Shown here: piece after piece, positions 60,394-64,000 of the stretch
Layout of the letters: each line of letters begins with the position of its first letter
Numbering within the stretch: the first letter of the stretch is position 1
From: Bacillota bacterium
GTDB lineage: Bacteria; Bacillota; Clostridia; Oscillospirales; Acutalibacteraceae
Direction: 5' to 3'
Assembly: GCA_023412715.1 (NCBI GenBank)
Contig: JAEZCC010000003.1
Coordinates: 1-64,000, forward strand
Length of the DNA stretch: 64,000 nt
The notes under the pieces: generated by a model
The model's database searches: none
The model's input: only the letters and a program-made list of their open reading frames with translations
What the model was told of the DNA's origin: nothing
Translations under genes and position numbers: made by a program

Positions 60394-60687
60394 TCAAAAT
60401 TCGTAATCGACGCATTCGCGCGCGCACACCAGAGTGTGCACAATGCTTTTGACCGCCACATGGGCGGGGTGGCTCTGGTAGCCCTGCTCGGCTTCGCGGG
60501 AAACGAAGACGCAGTTCAGCACCAGATCCAGCCTGCCGCCGTTGTAGTTCCTGCCGAATTCGACGGACTGCAGCCCGTCGACCACGCCGACAAGGGCGCG
60601 GAAGCGCGCGCCGAGATCGGCGGCGATCTTTTCCGCATTTTTCTTTTCCTCCGGGTTGAGCGACCACAGGACGATATGCCTTACCAT
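60394..60687 (-). CDS. Dabb family (stress-responsive A/B barrel) protein
   Basis: A 97-residue dimeric alpha-beta barrel protein with the family start MVRHIVLWSLN and the end motif GYQSHPAHVAVKSIV. Members include plant stress proteins and some bacterial enzymes, but most, like this one, have no known reaction. Start ATG 60687 with AAGGAGAA. It lies downstream of dinB on the same strand, 59 bases away. Confidence 0.88.
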   Translation of the reverse strand: MVRHIVLWSLNPEEKKNAEKIAADLGARFRALVGVVDGLQSVEFGRNYNGGRLDLVLNCVFVSREAEQGYQSHPAHVAVKSIVHTLVCARECVDYEF

Positions 60688-60746
60688 ACTCCAATTCTCC
60701 TTTTCAAATGACGGTTCCGGGCCGGGCGCTTCCGGCAGGACGGCGG

Positions 60747-61970
60747 CTATTTGCGGTGCAGGCCGTCGAGGCCGAGATCGTCGTCCAGAAGGGCGGCGGA
60801 AACGACGGACCCGCTGCCGAATTTTTCTCGGATGGTGTCGAGAGCGGTTTCCAGCTTCTCCTGCCGGTCGCGCCCCTGCGTCCTGTCCTGAGGCTCAAAA
60901 AAGCAAAGCTGCTCTTCCGGCGCCCCATTCGGGACCAGCGCCGTGCCGGAAATGGACAGCATGCGGATCGGCGCGTTGAAATTCCAACTCTGGCGGACCA
61001 GCTCCATGGCCGCGGCGCTCAGCTCTTTCGCCAGATGCGTCGGGACGCGCAGGGTTTTCTGCCGGGTGATTGTCTGAAGGTTCGGGTTTTTGATGCCGAT
61101 CTGCACCACCCAGCATTTCAGGCCGTGCCTGCGCAGGCGCGAAGCGACGCTGTCCGCGATGGCCGCCACTCCCCGCGCGATGTCTTCGGCGCCGCGGAGG
61201 TCCCTGCGGAACGTGACGCTGTTGCCGATGCTTTTCACCTCGCGGATATCGCGGAAATCGTGCACAGGGTCCGAATCCAGGCCGTTGGCGTAGTCGTGCA
61301 GCTGCGCGCCCGCCTTGCCCAGCCGCGCGTACAGGAACTCCCTGCTGGTCCCGGCCAGCTCGCCGATTGTGTGGATCCCGATGCCGTTCAGCGTCTGTTC
61401 CATCTTTCGGCCGCAGAACATCAGCGAACCGACGGGAAGCGGAAAAACGATATCCCGGTAGTTCTCCCTGCTGATGGGCGTAGTCGCGTTCGGCTTCTTA
61501 TAATCGCTGCCCAGCTTTGCGTAAATTTTGCTGAAAGACACTCCGACGGAAATGGTCACCCCGGTCTCTCTCCGGACAATCCCCCGCAGCTCGTTCGCGA
61601 TCTTTTCACCGTCCCCGAACAGTTCCCTGCTGCCGGTCACGTCAAGCCAGCTCTCGTCGATGCTGAACGGTTCCACAAGGTCGGTGTACCGGCGGTAGAT
61701 TTCATTGATCCGCCGGGAACAGTCCCGGTAATCCTCAAAATGGGTGGGGGCAAGCACCAGCCCGGGGCATTTGCGCCTGGCCTGCCAGATGGTCTCCGCC
61801 GTCCGCACGCCGAATTTTTTCGCCAACTCGTTCTTTGCAAGGATGATGCCGTGCCTGCTTTCCGGGTCGCCGCAGACGGCCATGGGCACGCTGCGCAGCG
61901 CCGGATTTCGCACGCACTCCACGGACGCAAAAAAAGAGTTGCAGTCGCAGTGCAGAATCGTCCTGTCCAT
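60747..61970 (-). CDS. dinB: DNA polymerase IV (Y family)
   Basis: A 407-residue error-prone translesion polymerase. Visible motifs are LHCDCNSFFASVE with the first metal Asp (about 6-18), SIDESWLDV with the catalytic Asp/Glu (about 103-111) and the little-finger domain. A QLCFF motif near residue 352 could bind the beta clamp. No LexA-type box was recognised upstream. Start ATG 61970 with GGGAGAA. Confidence 0.92.
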   Translation of the reverse strand: MDRTILHCDCNSFFASVECVRNPALRSVPMAVCGDPESRHGIILAKNELAKKFGVRTAETIWQARRKCPGLVLAPTHFEDYRDCSRRINEIYRRYTDLVEPFSIDESWLDVTGSRELFGDGEKIANELRGIVRRETGVTISVGVSFSKIYAKLGSDYKKPNATTPISRENYRDIVFPLPVGSLMFCGRKMEQTLNGIGIHTIGELAGTSREFLYARLGKAGAQLHDYANGLDSDPVHDFRDIREVKSIGNSVTFRRDLRGAEDIARGVAAIADSVASRLRRHGLKCWVVQIGIKNPNLQTITRQKTLRVPTHLAKELSAAAMELVRQSWNFNAPIRMLSISGTALVPNGAPEEQLCFFEPQDRTQGRDRQEKLETALDTIREKFGSGSVVSAALLDDDLGLDGLHRK

Positions 61971-62129
61971 GCCGTTCTCCCTCCCGCAGATATCATAGCA
62001 TAATTTCCGCCGCCGGAAAAGCGAATCCGGGAAGGAACACGGAAAAACGGCGGACCGCCCAACGGAAGGCAGCCCGCCGCGTCATGACGTCTTTACGGCA
62101 GAAAATCCCGGCGGCTCCCCGCCGAAGCC

Positions 62130-63158
62130 TCAGCCGGCGATGACCCTGATCCAGCCTTCCGGCCCCTTGATGCGGCCCATCTGGATTCCCGTCAGGGTGT
62201 CGTACAGCTTTTTTGTCACGGGGCCCATGCCGCTGCCGCTGTTGGGGAAGCGAATCTCCTTGCCGTGGTCGATGATGCGCCCCACGGGCGAGATGACGGC
62301 CGCCGTTCCGCAGAGGCCGCATTCCGCAAAGTCTTTCACCTCGCTGAAATACACTTCCCGCTCCTGCACTTCGAGGCCAAGGTAATCCTTCGCAATGGTG
62401 AGCAGCGAACGCCGCGTGATGGAAGGCAGAATGCTGTTCGACTTCGGGGTGACGACCTTATTGTCTTTCGTGACAAAAAGGAAATTTGCGCCGCCGGTCT
62501 CTTCCACTTTGGTACGGGTCGCGGCGTCCAGGTACAGGTTCTCGTCATACCCGTTCTGATGCGCCGTAACAATGGCGTGAAGGCTCATGGCATAATTCAG
62601 GCCGGCCTTGATATTTCCCGTCCCGTTCGGTGCCGCGCGGTCAAAGTCGCTGACACACAGGGTCAGGGAGCGCACGCCGCCTTTGAAATACGGTCCGACC
62701 GGCGTCGTGATGACGCGGAACTGATATTCGCCCGACGGCGCCACGCCGATGACCGGCCCGCTGCCGAACATGTAGGGGCGCACGTAAAGCGTCGCGCCGG
62801 AGCCGTAAGGCGGCACATAGGCCGCATTGGCCGCGATGGTCCGGACCACGGCGTCCACAAATTTCTCTTTGGGGAAGACCGGCATTTCAAGCCGTCTGGC
62901 GCTGTCTTCCATACGCTGGGCGTTCAGATCGGGACGGAAAGCCACAATGCGGCCGTCTTCCGTCGTGTAGGCCTTCAGGCCTTCAAAGCAGGACTGGGAA
63001 TACTGCAGGACCCCCGCGCATTCGCTGATGGTCACGGTGGCGTCGTCCGTCAGCGTTCCTTCCTCCCACGCGCCGTTGCGGTAATTCGCCACATACCTTT
63101 TGTCCGTCTTCCGGTAACTGAAATCGAGGTTTGCCCAGTCCAGATTTTTCTTCTCCAT
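62130..63158 (-). CDS. ilvE: Branched-chain amino acid aminotransferase
   Basis: A 342-residue PLP fold-type IV transaminase, the last step of Val, Leu and Ile synthesis. The PLP lysine is in GNIKAGLNYA (about 192-201); VRPYMFGSG, EETGGANFLFV and FAECGLCGTAAVI are all typical of the BCAT group. Start ATG 63158 with AAGGAAGG. It is preceded by a T-box leader, so it is induced when a branched-chain tRNA is uncharged. Confidence 0.95.
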   Translation of the reverse strand: MEKKNLDWANLDFSYRKTDKRYVANYRNGAWEEGTLTDDATVTISECAGVLQYSQSCFEGLKAYTTEDGRIVAFRPDLNAQRMEDSARRLEMPVFPKEKFVDAVVRTIAANAAYVPPYGSGATLYVRPYMFGSGPVIGVAPSGEYQFRVITTPVGPYFKGGVRSLTLCVSDFDRAAPNGTGNIKAGLNYAMSLHAIVTAHQNGYDENLYLDAATRTKVEETGGANFLFVTKDNKVVTPKSNSILPSITRRSLLTIAKDYLGLEVQEREVYFSEVKDFAECGLCGTAAVISPVGRIIDHGKEIRFPNSGSGMGPVTKKLYDTLTGIQMGRIKGPEGWIRVIAG

Positions 63159-63541
63159 GATGAACCTTCCTTTTCATAAAAGATTTCAGGGCGGTCGAAA
63201 GCTGTCCTTCCAACGCCTGGTTCGGATAGGACGCCGAAACGGCCGGGGATATTAAGAACGCCCTAAGCCAAAAACAGCTTAGGGCGGATATGACTCCGTG
63301 TTACCACCTAAATTCAGAGAACACTCTGCACTTGACCGACACCCGCGCCTGCAGATGCCGCTTCCGCCGTAACGATCGGAAATCCGGCGAAGCCTACTGA
63401 AAGAACTGTTCGGCCCGCGGCTCAGAAACGACTTTCCCCGCTTTTCTCACAAAGACTTGCACCGGCCGTCTTCTCCCTGCGCATCAAAAAACGGGTACTG
63501 CTTTTCTTCCCAGCCTTTTCATGTTATAAAGTTTTTGATTT
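63159..63541 (-). ncRNA. T-box leader of ilvE
   Basis: On the minus strand the conserved T-box core reads GGTGGTAACACGGAG (63308-63294), which pairs with the tRNA acceptor end. It is followed by the terminator stem CGCCCTAAGC/GCTTAGGGCG (63286-63259). About 230 bases of structured leader precede it. The specifier codon could not be fixed; a GTC (Val) near 63430 is one possibility with low certainty. A free amino acid shortage would stabilise the antiterminator. Confidence 0.85.
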
Positions 63542-63547
63542 TTTTTT

Positions 63548-63576
63548 ATTATAACGCGTAACGTTTCAATAGTCAA
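63548..63576 (-). promoter_or_regulatory. Promoter of the ilvE T-box transcript
   Basis: Minus strand: TTGACT (63576-63571), 17 bases, TATAAT (63553-63548). It places transcription start near 63541, at the 5' end of the leader. Confidence 0.75.
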
Positions 63577-63654
63577 TGCCCTCAAAATGCATAATTTCCA
63601 TGTAGAACCGTCATTTCTCCCGTTTTCTGCTTTCGTGCCATCGCAAAAGAAGCC

Positions 63655-64000
63655 TCAGCGGCCGAACCGCTTGTTCAGCGCCGCGAGCGACCTTTTTTCA
63701 ATGCGCGATACATAGGAGCGCGAAATACCCAGCCTCTGGGCCACCTCGCGCTGCGTCAGAGGCTTGAGACCGTCCAGGCCGTAGCGCAGGCGGATGATGG
63801 TGCGCTCCCGCGGGGAAAGGACCTCGTCTATGTAACGTTTGAGCTGTTCGGATTTGATTTTGCAGTCGATGCTTTCCAGAATATTGTCTTCCGTCGCCAT
63901 AACGTCCATCAGGGTCAGGGCATTGCCGTCTTTGTCCGTATCGATCGGCTCGTTGATGGAAATATCCTGCGAGCTTTTTTTGGAGGACCGAAAATACATG
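63655..64000 (-). CDS. sigK: Sporulation RNA polymerase sigma factor SigK (partial, 3' part)
   Basis: The last 114 codons of a sigma-70 protein run off the window. MYFRSSKKSSQDISINEPID with TDKDGNALTLMDVM is the SigK/SigE region 3 start; MYFRS and the ISINEPI sequence match SigK better than SigE. Region 4 ends in the helix-turn-helix LTQREVAQRLGISRSYVSRIEKR. SigK directs late mother-cell sporulation genes, so the organism is a spore former. The N-terminal half is outside the window; whether it is contiguous cannot be seen. Confidence 0.85.
   Translation of the reverse strand, partial: MYFRSSKKSSQDISINEPIDTDKDGNALTLMDVMATEDNILESIDCKIKSEQLKRYIDEVLSPRERTIIRLRYGLDGLKPLTQREVAQRLGISRSYVSRIEKRSLAALNKRFGR

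Noticed and set aside
1..64000. CRISPR arrays, tRNA or rRNA genes, prophage
   Set aside because: No regularly spaced repeats, cloverleaf-like sequences, rRNA segments or phage structural genes were seen by eye. A tRNAscan or Rfam search would be needed to exclude short RNAs fully.

Overview
The window is a G+C-rich stretch (except a few A+T-rich spacers) from a spore-forming, low-redundancy Clostridia genome, most likely Oscillospiraceae/Acutalibacteraceae-like. The evidence is a SigK-type sporulation sigma factor at the right edge, a LysM-GH18 spore-cortex-type hydrolase, a DUF1934-argS pair, an ilvE gene behind a T-box leader, consensus AGGAGG ribosome sites and many GTG/TTG starts. No rRNA, tRNA, CRISPR array or prophage was seen. 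Genus assignment is a guess.

Layout. 0-6.6 kb: housekeeping (D-Ala-D-Ala ligase, DUF1934 protein, ArgS, a homocysteine-methyltransferase-like protein without its zinc cysteines, RsmA with a small membrane protein, dCMP deaminase). 6.6-15.8 kb: a divergent sugar locus around an IclR regulator. The leftward operon encodes a DapA/NanA-type lyase, a sugar ABC importer and an FAD oxidoreductase. The rightward operon encodes a PfkB kinase, a KpsF/GutQ-type sugar-phosphate isomerase and an RbsD/FucU mutarotase. Related TTCAT/ATGAA palindromes lie in all three promoters. 15.8-23.3 kb: a papain-fold-like protein, an ECF-transporter S component fused to DUF1893, an ABC-2 exporter, and a sigma factor/membrane protein/ABC exporter cassette.

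23.3-27.5 kb is a gene graveyard. It holds a frameshifted HAD phosphatase, a GH38 mannosidase with its centre deleted, a glycosidase tail with a nonsense codon, an IS630-family element (1001 bp, TA target) and the first ~40 codons of a YesM-like sensor kinase. The two sides of the IS belong to different genes, which suggests a deletion between two IS copies. 27.8-29.2 kb: a PadR repressor and a membrane ferredoxin protein under a promoter embedded in a perfect palindrome. 29.3-34.2 kb: two Gfo/Idh/MocA oxidoreductases alternating with two TIM-barrel epimerase/isomerases, with a divergent AraC regulator.

34.3-42.2 kb: maltodextrin utilisation (MdxEFG-type importer without its ATPase, type I pullulanase with no ordinary start codon, GH13 glucosidase/amylase); TTCGAA palindromes recur in its intergenic regions. 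43-50.6 kb: a complete oligopeptide importer (OppBCDFA order) followed on the other strand by an M19 dipeptidase and a C26 gamma-glutamyl hydrolase. 50.8-58.3 kb: a Cof-type phosphatase, a zinc/manganese ABC transporter lacking its binding protein, an HPr-like protein without the phosphorylatable histidine, the GH18 hydrolase, an unlisted 46-residue Cys-rich protein, and a CadA-type ATPase with its CadC-type repressor. 58.4-64 kb: alpha/beta hydrolase, cytidylate-kinase-like protein, Dabb protein, DinB, T-box-controlled ilvE and the 3' part of sigK.
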